From positions 19,913,570 through 19,977,569 of the forward strand of contig CM068582.1 in assembly GCA_035048485.1 (NCBI GenBank): DNA of 64,000 nt, written 5' to 3'. The notes under the pieces were generated by a model. That model was not told the DNA's origin and ran no database searches. It saw only the letters and a list, made by a program, of their open reading frames with translations. Positions within the stretch are counted from its first letter, which is position 1, and each line of letters begins with the position of its first letter. The stretch is from Pteria penguin (Eukaryota; Mollusca; Bivalvia; Pterioida; Pteriidae). The position numbers and the translations under genes were made by a program. Below, one piece after another: positions 24,959 to 35,832 of this stretch.

Positions 24959-25187
24959 CAGTCCAGGTGGAACCTTGAATGCCCACTGTCCACAGTGGGC
25001 AGTCCACCTGAAATTTCAGTGGGCATTAGGAGTGGACATTTACCTGAACTATCAAGTTGTCCACTTACCTGTGTGTTAATTCCAACTGGCTCTTACAAGA
25101 ATGTCCACTGTGTCCAATGGACATTTTAAAGCCCACTCTAAAAATGCCCACTGTGACCAGTGGGCAAATTAAGTTCCACCTGGACTG
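24959..25187. mobile_element. 229-bp MITE, copy 1 (CAGTCCAGGTGGAAC ends)
   Basis: A perfect 15-bp TIR, CAGTCCAGGTGGAAC, is followed inside by several 'cccactgt...acagtgggc' palindromes. It is inverted relative to the copy at 35147. TA follows the right end and TT precedes the left, compatible with a decayed TA target site. No coding capacity. Confidence 0.85.
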
Positions 25188-25218
25188 TACTGTACTTTAT
25201 ATACTTTCTCTTTCTTTA

Positions 25219-25378
25219 CAGTGACGGATTTAGAGGGGGCGGGGACCCGAGCCTCCCTTTTGGCCACATATTTACCAGTAAAAATCCAGATTTTGCACCA
25301 AAAAAAAAAAATGGCTGAGAAGTTTAGCTAATACACATGTGCCCTCCCCCCTTTTCGGAAATCCTGGATCCGTCACTG
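25219..25378. mobile_element. 160-bp MITE, CAGTGACGGAT ends
   Basis: It starts CAGTGACGGATTTAGA and ends in ATCCGTCACTG, an 11-bp perfect TIR. CTTTA occurs on both sides (25214-25218 and 25379-25383), a 5-bp duplication. Non-coding with poly-A and poly-C runs. Similar CAGTG-C-GGAT termini are widespread in animal hAT-type MITEs (family knowledge). Confidence 0.75.
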
Positions 25379-25663
25379 CTTTATATCAAAATTTGCCTAT
25401 TTCCTGTGGTTCTATTGACATTAAACACATCCAGTGCTTTTTTGTATGACCTATATGATATTCTACAAGCTTCATTGAACCGTGGTTTAGAATCGGTGGG
25501 ACATGTCTTTTTCCCAGGGCTGTGATTTTTTTTTACGAGACATCGATCTGCCTTCCATTGGAATAAGTTTGAATATATATTGATTAGCGAGGCAACTCAA
25601 TGACTCCTTGATCGACAGACAAAATATCTCAACATGTTCAATATTGTACACCATGTTATTTGA

Positions 25664-25676
25664 ACACACACACACA

Positions 25677-25704
<28 letters not shown>
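25664..25704. repeat. (AC)n(TC)n microsatellite
   Basis: ACAC run grading into TCTC. Confidence 0.95.
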
Positions 25705-25708
<4 letters not shown>

Positions 25709-25814
25709 GATTAACACATTTTCATTTGTATGAAAGTCGTCATCTTTCCATTTATCTTACTAATAATTTCTGTCATTTATGAATCCCACCAGTAGTGTCA
25801 CAGCCATGATGGAC

Positions 25815-27312
25815 CGGTGTTATATAGTAGTTCCCCCCCCCCCCCCATGGTGGAAAAACTGCTATATAGAAGCCTTTCCCCCATAGTAGTTTTTCCCATC
25901 TTACGTAACGGTTTGGAAATTATACACATTCGTTCTTGTACAATCAGATTATATTTGAAATAGAAATGTACTATAGTAATAGCTCGTGGAACAAACCGAT
26001 GGTGTTATGGGTTATGGTTAAGGGCTTTCTATATACTGTTAAGTGTTTTTTCTTTTTTTTCTTTCTTTTCCTTTTCTCCCCCCCCCCATTTTTTTTTGTA
26101 AATGTGTACAAATATGTACAAGTCTTTCTTCTTATATATTTACCATAGTATGATATTTTTCTGCTATTTTTTCATTGCAAAAATTGTCGTTTATTTGCGC
26201 ATAGATGTCATTCATGACGCTATGACTCAAATTAGTAATTTATAAATGAAGATGTTTAAATGATAATTGTAAGAATTGACATTCCTTGCACGTTTAATTC
26301 TTAAATAAATAGACTGATGCATTATATATCACAATATCACTCTTCATTTAGACAGAGACATATATACATGTATATATGTCTCTGATTTAGAGAGTACATG
26401 AGAACATGAGAATAATAGAAGAGAATCCCACCCAGGTGTCCTCGATTTGCAATCTACGACGAGTCGCAGATATTGTAAATCACGAACACAAAAATGATAT
26501 TTCCTTGTCCCTTACGCAAAGTATGAAAGGTCCCATCACATAGAATCTTTATGCGAAGTTTCAAAGCTGTACACTCTTTTTTTTTCAAGTTAAAGTTTTT
26601 GAAAAGTAGTTCACACTCCAATGTCTAGGTCATTCTCAAATGAAAAATCTAATCACAAGAAATCTATATGTGAAGTTCCAAACCTTTTGGTACAAAAGCC
26701 ACAGCTTAAAATTAAGTTTTGAAAACTAGTTCGAGCTCCAAAGTCAAGGTCACTAGTTCAAAAACCATAATCCCAAATGAAAGGTCTCACAAAGAATCTA
26801 TATGTGGACTTTCAAAACCTTCCACATTTTAGTACAAGCGATGTAGTCAATAGTTTTGCCACAGGGTAAGAGTCATAGACAGGTAAAAACCTAGATGTCC
26901 CCGAATTTCATTCTGGAGGCATAAAAACGACCTTGTTTTTATTTTTTCGGCTTGTATGAATAGAGAATTCTCGGAATAAATCAAGATATCTCGAATGAAA
27001 TTATAGTAGATATATCTGTATTCTAACTATATACGTCTGTATTTGGAAAAGAGATTAAAACTGAAGACATTTCTATTTAAGAAAATAAGATATCTCTAAA
27101 TTCAATGGATATATCACAATATCAAAAGTTGAGATATCTCTATTTTAGATAGAAATCTCTTTATTGTTAAGAAGATAACAAGCTCGGAATAACTGATTTG
27201 GAAAAAGAAAATCCGGAATTTTCACTATATAGCCATTTGTCCGGGAGGGGGGGGGGGGCTGCTATATAGCCATTTTCCGGGGGTGGCTTAGGGGGAAAAC
27301 TGTTGTATAACA
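25815..27312. repeat. 1.5-kb inverted-repeat-bounded segment, GGTGTTATA ends
   Basis: The left side GGTGTTATATAGTAGTTCCC (25816) is echoed inverted on the right (27282-27312, read as GGTGTTATACAACAGTTTTC). A second inverted pair, 'ctgctatatag', lies inside both ends. The interior is AT-rich with TGACCT-like phrases at about 26600-26760 and the 32-bp micro-palindrome at 26353. No gene seen. Confidence 0.5.
26353..26384. mobile_element. 32-bp palindromic micro-insertion
   Basis: A perfect palindrome whose half is CAGAGACATATATACA. ATTTAGA occurs on both sides (26346-26352 and 26385-26391). Confidence 0.75.
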
Positions 27313-27363
27313 CCAGCTCAACTGGGAAAGTCTGCGACAACGGAGAATTAGAGCCAAAGCCAC

Positions 27364-27394
<31 letters not shown>

Positions 27395-27408
27395 TTATAT
27401 ATATATGA
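27364..27408. repeat. (TA)n microsatellite
   Basis: Near-pure TA just upstream of the LINE tail. Confidence 0.93.
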
Positions 27409-27424
27409 TGTACCGCACCGTCCA

Positions 27425-27775
27425 CTGCTTAATTATAGTTGCCATCCCAATGCCTCCTCAATTCATCAAGATAGGAGCAGCCACAAGAGAACATGAACAC
27501 CGGTACAGGATCTCATACAGCCGAACCACCATCTACAAAGAGTCCTTTTTCCCTCCACCATCAGGCTATGGGACCATCTACCAGCACCGTTCACAGAGGC
27601 AGAGTCTTTCGAGATCTTCAAAACCAGGATCCAGTTTTTCACATAAGACCTACAGAACATATTTTAGCAGCTATTTAAATTGTAACTACTGACGTGGATT
27701 CCCCCTCACGCACACGTTTTTATCACAGTGAGATGATGCCGCTTAGGCTAGCGGTCCTTCACTTTAATGGAAGAA
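27425..27775 (+). pseudogene. Non-LTR retrotransposon reverse-transcriptase tail (LINE 3' end)
   Basis: One + frame gives YRISYSRTTIYKESFFP (about 27500-27555). After a one-base frameshift another gives LWDHLPAP and FTEAESFEIFKTRI, ending in TAA at 27644. 'R-x-x-Y-x-x-SFFP-R-T-I-x-x-W-x-x-LP...A-x-S-x-x-x-F-K' is the classic last segment of LINE ORF2 proteins. Downstream is a short 3'UTR ('ccgcttaggctagcggtcct') ending in (GAA)n at 27772-27783. 5'-truncated, frameshifted and inactive. A similar tail, 'ctttaatggaggaagaag', stands at about 14391. Confidence 0.72.
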
Positions 27776-28049
27776 GAAGAAGAATGTTTAGGTCTATATT
27801 CGCTTTATACATGTGTATGTATCGTATATGGTATATTCGTATCAGCAATAATATATAAGATACTTATATATAAGCAGAAACATAGACTACTTTCATGACA
27901 GTAGTCTATGTTTCTGAAAATATTAAGAATTTTTTAAACACAAATTAACACAGATACTGTAATCCGTATTCGCATCCGTGTTTTAATTATGCTGAAATCC
28001 GTATTTTATACCCAGTTCTCTGTGATAAAGCCCGAGCAAACGATTCTAA

Positions 28050-28087
28050 CAGAGACATATATACACATATGTGTATATATGTCTCTG
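28050..28087. mobile_element. 38-bp palindromic micro-insertion
   Basis: A perfect palindrome with half CAGAGACATATATACACAT. ATTCTAA flanks both sides (28043-28049 and 28088-28094). The terminal 14 bases are the same as in the 26353 insertion. Confidence 0.75.
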
Positions 28088-28717
28088 ATTCTAATAAAAG
28101 GAATCTAGTTCTAATGCATAAAAATATTAAGATTTTTTTAACACAAACACAGATAATCCATGTTTTAATATGAGTATTTTATAGGCAGTACTCTACTGAG
28201 TACTGTATGATAAAGTCCGAAGCTCTCTCCCCAAATATTCCGAATGCCTATTGTCAAATACCCGGATGTTCGGCCACTGTATGGCATTGTTGTGAAATCT
28301 GTAAGTTCCTATAAATGAGCATTGTTCTACGTTATATACAAGCAATATTGTCTGTTTTTCATTTTATTGTTATAGTTTTTGTTTAACTATTCGTGTTGTG
28401 ATAGTTCGTTTTAAATTGTGTCCTGATATACTGTACTGAACTTCTGAAGTCATATCTGAAACTTTCAGTGACAGAGTGAGAAGTACCTTAAGGTTTCCCG
28501 CCATATGTCATATCAGCTTTTCCAGGTGCTGAGTAAAATAATATTATACATCTCTAGGACTTGCTCAACAAGTAGGGCCTACTGGTGTTAAAGTAGTTCC
28601 CGGACGTTCTTCGAGGTCTTTCGCTAATATATTTTTTCTAAGCCATGTAGAGGATTGAAAATTGTTATAAATATGAAATGCACCACTATTAACATTGAAA
28701 AAGCAGGATGAAAATCC

Positions 28718-29112
28718 GCTATATCCTGTCATTTGCCCTGCTCTTTCTAAGTATTTTTACAATGTCTTGTTTTAATCTGTATAATACGAAATAAAGCAAA
28801 TGGAAATTAATAAAAAGTTTTCAAACATGCTGTTTTAGTCAAATAGACATCAGTTATTAGGATATATCCTGTTTTATCAATTTCCATTTACTTTATTCCG
28901 TATTATATGGAATAAAACGAGACATTGTGAAAATACTTAGAAAGAGCGGGGTAAATGACAGGATATAGCCTAATAATTGATGTCTATTTGACTAAAACAG
29001 CATGTTTGAAAACTTTTTACTAATTTTCATTTGTTTTATTCCATATTATACGGAATAAAACGAGACATTGTAAATATACTTAGAGAGAGGGGGGCAAATA
29101 ACAGGATATAGC
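28718..29112. repeat. Inverted repeat cluster 'GGCTATATCCTGT'
   Basis: 28718-28870 runs forward (CTATATCCTGTCATTTGCC...ACAATGTCTTGTTTTA...GCAAATGGAAATT). It is followed by two inverted versions ending GACAGGATATAGCC (about 28976) and AACAGGATATAGCC (about 29112). Other partial copies lie at 8552-8695 and 14030-14096. The hAT-like element 29113-30057 is inserted at its right end. Confidence 0.75.
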
Positions 29113-30057
29113 CAGGGTTCTCATTTCGAGCCGGCGACCGGCGATTTCCCACCTGCTACTTCAGGCAAAATCGCCGCCTACTTTCTATAGTAAAGTAAAA
29201 AAAAGTTGTACTATATCATGGATTTACTTTAACGAAACACAGATGCCACGGTCGGAGAAATATATTCAGCGAGTTTCAGCCGACATTACAACACACGTCA
29301 CTGGGCCCCCATGTCACGAACCTTATTTACATTTAATCCCGATCCCGCACTGTAACACGTGCGTGTTTTAAAAATGAAAGTAGAAATAATAATGATGAAG
29401 AAAATAACAGGATACTTTGCCAAACGACCAAGGCTTGGTAGGTCAGATTAAGTGTCTTATTTGTTGAAAGATGCATCTAGTTAAATTAATTACTGTTATA
29501 CAACTAATACAGGTTGACTTTAATTTAAATTAATTACTGTTATAAAACTAATACCAGTTGAGTTGAATGTACTAACATGGTTTATAAATTGGGCCCTCCA
29601 CTTACTGCATTTACTCAGCAATTATTCTATATATGTCTATCCTGCAAACTTGTTGTGCCAACTTAGAGATGAATCATCTAAGTGATTTGGTAAAATGGTT
29701 ACCACCAAACTCTCATACCCAAGACAAAATTTATATATTAGCACTTTAAGCAGCACTAATTTCTATTGAAACGGTCGGCTCATACTTTCACCACCTGTGA
29801 AGGTATGAGCCGAGCGTTTCAATAGAAATTAAAACAGCACAATTTGCTGACATTTTACTGATCATTCTAATGTCATATTTTAGTGCCCAAAAGCCAGGAA
29901 ATGCCTCTTAGTGCCTTCCAATTTTCAAAATTTTCCGGGAGTGTGGGGGGCATGCCCCCAGGCCCCCCTAGCAGGGCTCGCGTCTTTGGCGCTCGCATAT
30001 GTCGCCTCCTACTTTCTTTAAACTCACCTGCTACTTCTAAACTTATTGTGAACCCTG
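29113..30057. mobile_element. Non-autonomous hAT-like element, 6-bp target duplication
   Basis: The left end CAGGGTTCTCA and inverted right end CAGGGTTCACA form a short TIR. TATAGC is present on both sides (29107-29112 and 30058-30063). CAGGGTTC matches the first eight bases of the autonomous element at 55743, so trans-mobilisation is plausible (inference). Motifs on cell-poor text such as 'ctgctactt' recur near both ends. A 78-bp hairpin insertion lies inside at 29757-29834. Confidence 0.78.
29757..29834. mobile_element. 78-bp hairpin insertion with CAGCAC duplication
   Basis: Inverted arms AATTTCTATTGAAACG and CGTTTCAATAGAAATT continue through GGCTCATAC/GTATGAGCC around a ~17-bp loop. CAGCAC stands on both sides (29751-29756 and 29835-29840). 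It lies inside the hAT-like element at 29113-30057. Confidence 0.68.
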
Positions 30058-30129
30058 TATAGCCTGAAAATCGATGAGAAAATGCATTAACTGTGGTCAT
30101 TTTAGTACCTGGGGTTAGAGGCAATTTTT

Positions 30130-30499
30130 CAATGTTTACTAAAGTAGTTTCTGGACGTGACGTCATACAGTCAAATAGGGGGTCACCATGGGGTATTTTA
30201 AGATTGCATCATAAAATTCCATCAATGCTGCAACTTTGCATGTAACAACAATCTCCACTTGAAAGGGTCGAATCCAATAATTTAATCCATGACCCATTCC
30301 CCAGCCGTAGAAGTAACATGTAAACACAACAAGAACATTAGGTAAGGCCGTAAAGCGCTTTATTGTTATTTAATCGAGCTGAAATTTTGCATAAATCATA
30401 AGAGTGAATATCCTATAGAATTGTCAAAAAAAAAAGATCTACGAAAGTTGTCCCTTACATGTATACACATATCAGACAGACGTCCGGGAACTGCTTTAG
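30130..30499. mobile_element. Possible 370-bp MITE, ACTAAAG ends
   Basis: The left end ACTAAAGTAGTTTCTGGACG and inverted right end ACTAAAGCAGTTCCCGGACG match at 17 of 20 positions. A further direct copy of the terminus stands at 28588 (TAAAGTAGTTCCCGGACG), so the true pairing of ends is uncertain. Confidence 0.5.
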
Positions 30500-32690
30500 T
30501 CTGGGAACTGCTTCTGAACCAGTACTACGCGTTTGTTAGCTCCAGTATTTTGCCACACCAAATGTTATTTATTATTGACTATTGATCTTGTTTGGTGAGG
30601 CTTCAATGCAGTGACTATGCTGGCTTTGACACAGGGCCGATCCACTTTTTTGGCACAATTGCAGGAAATAAGATCACAGGTAAGTCATACATACCTTATT
30701 CTAATTCAAAACTGCAATTAAGCTTTCTCGTGAAACATCCATTTAAAATACATTATTTCATGTGTAAACTTTCGTAGCGAGTTGAAAACTTTACTTGGCA
30801 GCCATTTGCAATGACGTCGTGGGAATATCTGAGTCGCAATGCCACATAGTTCCTTTATTTGGGATAAATTTCCTTTCATGGAAAATCTTAGTAAACATCA
30901 CAATAAAACTTTTAAAACATGTTCAATATGGAGTTGGGTTGGGTACTCCTAAATACCAAACTCTACAAAACGCTACCAAACTTTTATGTTTTTTGGGTTT
31001 TAAATGCAATTTCTAGGTGTTTCAAACATGTTTTATAGTCCATGCGGTTATTGTCCATAGATTTTACCTGAAAATTTTACACTTTGAGGTCCCATTGAAG
31101 AATGAAGACGAATAAAGGAATAATTTACCACAGCACACCACCATGTTGAATCAGGAACGATAAGGGCTTACGTATGGGAATGCTGTATTGAACTTTCAAT
31201 TTATGTTTCTTTTCCAGAATTTGCACCTAGAAAAATAGATTTTCACAAAATTTAAGAATATAACATGATGTATGCCAACAGTGGTTAAATCAATAAAGAA
31301 TATATAATTAACAGTTTTTCTTTTAGTTTCGTCAGATTCCACTCTGATTTAGAAACAACTGCCAACAACCTCTTAATCTGTAATAAGTGAAGAATGTACT
31401 AGATAACAGTATTTAGAAAAAAAAATTCTTAAAAGCGAAAGTGCAATACAGCATTCCAATACGTAAGCCATTATCTTTCCTGATTCAATATGGCGGCGCG
31501 CTGTCATAAATAATTCCTTTATTCGTCTTCATTCATGAATGGGACTTCAAAGTGTAAAATTTTCACATAAAATCTATCGATAGTGACAGTATGGACTATA
31601 AAACATGTTTGAAACACTCAGAAATTGCATTAAAAGCGAAAAAACGTAAAAGTTTGGTAGAGTTTGGTATTTTGGAGCATTGAGTTGGGTTAATGCTTCT
31701 TGAACTGCCCTTTTAATGTCCATTTTTGCCAATATTTGGCACTAAAATGTCAAGATACAGCCTTATTTATGTGTTACAGAAGCCTTATTTTAATGTTTAC
31801 TACGACTTTCCATAATAGGAAATTGATACCAAGTAAGGAAACCATGTGACATAGCGACTTGGATATCCCCACAAAGTCATTACAGATGGCCGCCGAGTAA
31901 AATTTCCAAATCGCTAAGAAAGTTTACATTTGAAATAATGTATTTTAAATGGATGTTTTACAAGACAGCTTACAGTTTTAAATTGAAAAAAAAGGTGTGT
32001 ATTATTTACCTGAGACCTTATTTCCTGCTATTGTACCAAAAATGCCAATTGTGAATCACAATCGGCCCTGCATCAAACTCGAAGCCGGCATTGTTAGGCA
32101 TTGAAGCCCAACCAAACAAAATCAATAGCTAATGATAAATAATGTTTGGTCAGTCTTACCCAAAACTCACTAGCCCGACGCCCGAGGCCAGTGGGTAGCC
32201 CGACTGGCTAGTAAAAATCAATCGTAGTTTCGCAGAACGAACTGTACTTCACACTAGTCGTTCTTTCTTGTCGTGGTCATGCATGCACTTTTTAATACAA
32301 TGGTACATCATTTCAAGCGTTTTTATGATCATGCCTCGTGTGTACTTTTTTCTCACGGTTTGCCGGATCGACAGTTAGAGTGACAGAGTTATTAGTTTCA
32401 AGATGAATACCTTTTAGGCTTTGAAAGCAGGGTCACTGGCCGTGGCCAATAAAAAGAGAAAGTCGAATGAGGAACCGCCGAAAATAAATGTTACCTTTAA
32501 TATGAAGAATGATTTTGTTTTGAATATTTTAGAATCTTTCAGTTCGGGCTGGTAAAAATTTTCATTGGCTAGTAGATTTGTGATTACCACTAGCCCTACT
32601 GGCTAGTGACCTAAAAACATTTTCGGAAAGACTGTTTGGTGTGGCGAAATAATGAAGCTACACGTTCGTATTGGAAGCAGAAGAATCATG
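30500..32690. repeat. Giant foldback 1: ~0.8-kb inverted arms
   Basis: Left arm about 30505-31200 pairs with right arm about 31440-32690 (which contains the TTTGGT-flanked element 32151-32633). Anchors: GCCACACCAAATG/CAAATC; 'caggaaataag-tc-caggta'; ATTTAAAATACATTATTTCA; 'aaaacatgttttatagtcca'; 'tacgtatgggaatgctgtat'. Matching is interspersed with substitutions (arms diverged, perhaps three quarters the same by eye). Loop about 240 bp. The frames at 30592 and 30795 lie in the arm and lack support as genes. Confidence 0.78.
32151..32633. mobile_element. Small TIR element with TTTGGT duplication
   Basis: The left end CAGTCTTACCCAAAA and inverted right end CAGTCTTTCCGAAAA match at 13 of 15 positions. 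TTTGGT flanks both sides (32145-32150 and 32634-32639). Internal 'ACTAGCC' motifs repeat near both ends in inverted orientation. It is inserted in the right arm of the 30.5-32.7 kb foldback. Non-coding. Confidence 0.8.
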
Positions 32691-32754
32691 CAAGGCCGCA
32701 CTAAAATTAGTAGTCAGGGTTGGATTCGAGATATGGTGGATTCAAAACTCATAA

Positions 32755-33042
32755 AGCCGGCATGGCCTAGTGGTATCGCACTGGACTCCTGATTGGGAGG
32801 CCGGGGTTCGAGTCCCGCTCTTGTCATGCTGGTGTTCTGTCTTTCGTATGAGACAGTAAAAACTGAGGCCCCGTGTCGTGGTATGCCTGGCACGTTAAAA
32901 ATCCCTCACTGCTCCGGGTGGGTCTGTTGCAAAGGTCAAAATTTGTATGCCCCGCATCAGGCAGATGCCGTCACCATATACGTGAAATATTCGTATTATG
33001 ACGTTAAACAAAAATCAATCGATTAATCAATCAATCAACCAA
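32755..33042 (+). mobile_element. tRNA-derived SINE, family B, second subtype
   Basis: Head GCCGGCATGGCCTAGTGGTA and B box GGTTCGAGTCCC with a different tRNA-like head from 48518 but the same body. Subtype marks are 'tatgccccgcatcaggcaga' and 'gacgttaaacaaaaatcaat'. Outer repeats TCAAAACTCATAA and TCAAAACACATAA (one mismatch) mark a 13-bp duplication. Inserted in the left arm of the 32.7-35.0 kb foldback. Confidence 0.87.
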
Positions 33043-33924
33043 TCAAAACACATAATTACAGATTTCTTCTCTATCATGGCTTTGTTTGCAATAAAACTTT
33101 CTGAAAACATTTTTAGTGTAATATTTTATTTGATCCAATGGAAAGAGTGTACCACAATGTCGCTAATTCTATAATTCAGAGCATTTTCTATATTTTGCCA
33201 CACTAAAATTAGTAGTCGAATTAGAAGGCGGATTCGAGAGTTCTACATGTAGCTGGAACATGAGGTGTCTAGCATTATCTCCAAGATAAATACATTTAAT
33301 TTAAATTAATGTTTTTAACTTAAATGTACATAAAAAATTCCAAAGAAAAGTTAAATGTATGCGGAAAATATGCATATCAATGTTTGTTCATGCTTACACT
33401 TGGGCCTAGCGTGTTTGGAATGTAGGAGTTTGAATATAAACGGGCGGAGTTGGATAAGAGTATACAACTTTTTGGGAATGGTGTAAAATGACCTATTTCC
33501 TACTAAGATGTTTTATCCTATTGCTTATTTCAAAAGAAACATTCGATAATTTATCGAAACCATTTTCACTTAATTCAAATGAAATGCTGTAGCAAAAATG
33601 CCACAGTCTACAGACTTTGATTACTGTTGAACTACAGGTAAAATTACTTTCCTTGGTTTGATTGATGACACATATTGATTGGGTAATTAATGAAATATCG
33701 TGTTAGATAAAGTATTTTTCAATTACAAGAAATATATAAGAAAGAAGGAACATCTAATGTATATTTGTATCTGACTCCATTCGTTTATATTTGAACTCTG
33801 ACATTACAAATGTTCTAATTCGAGATTCGTCATAAAGTTTTTGTCACAGTTTGTCAATAGTTTGCTTGCTTTATGGGCATTTGTCATTGTTTTTGTTTTT
33901 CATTTATGACTCTATGTACTATAT

Positions 33925-34520
33925 CAGGGCTTGAAATTCAGAGAAATTTTTAAGGAGCCATACGGGCTCCTAGACTGCAAATTCAAGGAGCCCGTAACAA
34001 AATCAAGGAGCCCATAATTTTCAAAGGTGTTTTTTAAAAAAAAAACAACCCCAAAACACATAGTGTAATCAAAGATCACGAAGATGCACCACTGATGTAA
34101 GTTTGGTACTTGTACCACTTGTAGTTTATCCAGAACTAAGATACCTCAAAAAGGTTGACCAAATCACTCAAGCAGAAAATCTAGGTCACATGCAGCATCC
34201 GAAGCATGCACTCAAACTGGCATCCCTCAATGAACAACATCCTAAGATGACCAAGTGATCCAAGTTTGGTACGCCGGGGGTATAGCACAAGCTCATCTCA
34301 ACTTTGTCGAAGTTTTTACGTTGCCGATCATGATCAAACTTATGCTTTATAAAATCAAACACTGAAGCGATCAAGATTTTGAAAAATACTTCATTCCAAA
34401 CCCGATATTCTCTTTTTTTTTTAAAATTCGCCAAACGGGCGAGTTCAGACGGAAAACCACTCATCTGGGGGCATTTTCACTTGCCATTGGCGAACGGGCG
34501 AGCAGGAATTTCAAGCCCTG
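33925..34520. mobile_element. Non-autonomous hAT-like element
   Basis: The TIR is CAGGGCTTGAAATTC at both ends. Subterminal AAGGAGCC/CGGGCTCC and GGCGAACGGGCG blocks are shared with the outer element at 54998. Flanking 5-mers TATAT and TATGT differ at one base, suggesting an aged 5-bp duplication. It sits in the loop between the arms of the 32.7-35.0 kb foldback. No transposase is encoded. Confidence 0.75.
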
Positions 34521-35146
34521 TATGTTTCCGACATAAAATCATTTATTTGAAAGTGTGATAGATATTCTGGTACTTCAAATCCTACTAATTTAAGTGTAAT
34601 AGAGTATTCACAAGTATCCAACTCCCCCCGTTCTTATTCGAACTCCGACATTCCAAACGCACTAGACCTAATCTATGCATTTAAATAAACATTTATGTAT
34701 GCATATTTTCCTATGATAATTTTAAGTTACAAACATTAATTCAGATTTCAATACATTTATCTAAGAAATAATGCTAGATGCTTCATATTTCAGCTAGAAC
34801 TCTCGACTCTGCCTTCAAATCTAACTACATGTACTAATTTTAGTGTGGCAGCTCTGAATTATCGAATTAATCACACAGTGGTACAATCTTTCTGTTGAAT
34901 CACATAAAATGTGACACTAACAATGTTTTCAGAAAGTTTTATTAAGAACAAAGCATTGATAAGGAAGAAATCTGTCATTATGTGTTTCGAATCCGACATT
35001 TCTCCAATTCGACTCCGGGTGAGGGCCATCATGCATTAGACTGTTACAGAGTGGGTACATGGAAATATGGAAAACACCAGGTAATTACCGTAAAATGTAC
35101 CAAAAACACCAATGGAAGTAAGGAAAACAACGAATGTTATACAGTA

Positions 35147-35376
35147 CAGTCCAGGTGGAACTTAATTTGCCCACTGGTCACAGTGGGCATTTTTAGAGTG
35201 GGCGTTAAAAATGTCCGTTGGACACAGTGGACATTCTTGTAAAAGCCAGTTGGAATTAACATACAGGTAAGTGGACAACATGATAGCTCAGGTAAATGTT
35301 CACTCCTAATGCCCACTGAAATTTCAGGTGGACTGCCCACTGTGGACAGTGGGCATTCAAAGTTCCATCTGGACTG
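35147..35376. mobile_element. 230-bp MITE, copy 2
   Basis: Reverse-complement copy of the MITE at 24959, nearly the same length and differing at only scattered positions. The TIR carries one mismatch (AGGTGG against AGATGG). TA is present on both outer sides, supporting a TA target duplication. It lies upstream of the GTSF1-like gene's first coding exon. Confidence 0.85.
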
Positions 35377-35643
35377 TAGTGTACATACTCTAACCAAATA
35401 TGCGTGTAGGTTGCATTTTTAGGAAGTTACATTAATTCTCGAAGTCTGCTTGACGTCACTGGCTCTTTTGGTCTATGTAGATACCCGAGGAGTCTGGTCA
35501 TGATACTTGGCGTAAAACTTGGGGTTTATCCTTAGCGTTAATACATTTTTAAGTTCTTCTGTATCAATATACAATATACATTAAAATATAAAAAAGAACA
35601 TTATATACAGCAAATTAATTTATTTCATTGATTACAATACATT

Positions 35644-35832
35644 CAATCACCATATGTAAAATAGGCCCCCTTCCTTTTTAACATAGGATATCTTTTTTCC
35701 ATTTGCAAGTTCTCTATTACAGAAAAAAGTTTCATGATTCAATCAGCATATGTAACATAGGCCCCCTCCTTTTTAACATCAGATCTTTTTTCCATTTGCA
35801 AGTTCTCTATTACAGAAAAAAGTTTCATGATT
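35644..35832. repeat. 94-bp tandem duplication
   Basis: Two direct copies of a segment containing 'taggccccctcctttttaac' and 'tttgcaagttctctattaca', beginning at 35644 and 35738, with a few differences. Confidence 0.85.

Larger units (their letters stand above)
32715..35015. repeat. Giant foldback 2, adjacent to foldback 1
   Basis: Left arm about 32715-33460 (interrupted by the SINE at 32755-33042) pairs with right arm about 34610-35015. Anchors: ACATAATTACAGATTTCTTC against GAAGAAATCTGTCATTATGT; ATAAAACTTTCTGAAAACAT; 'gccacactaaaattagta'; 'aaatatgcatatcaatgttt'. The ~1.1-kb loop contains the hAT-like element 33925-34520. Arm ends show 'TCGAATTGGAG'-type motifs but no certain target duplication. 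Confidence 0.75.

Noticed and set aside
30592..31016. Exon-like frames ending at a GTAAGT donor (about 30680)
   Set aside because: They lie in a foldback arm; the other arm keeps the DNA but not the reading frame.
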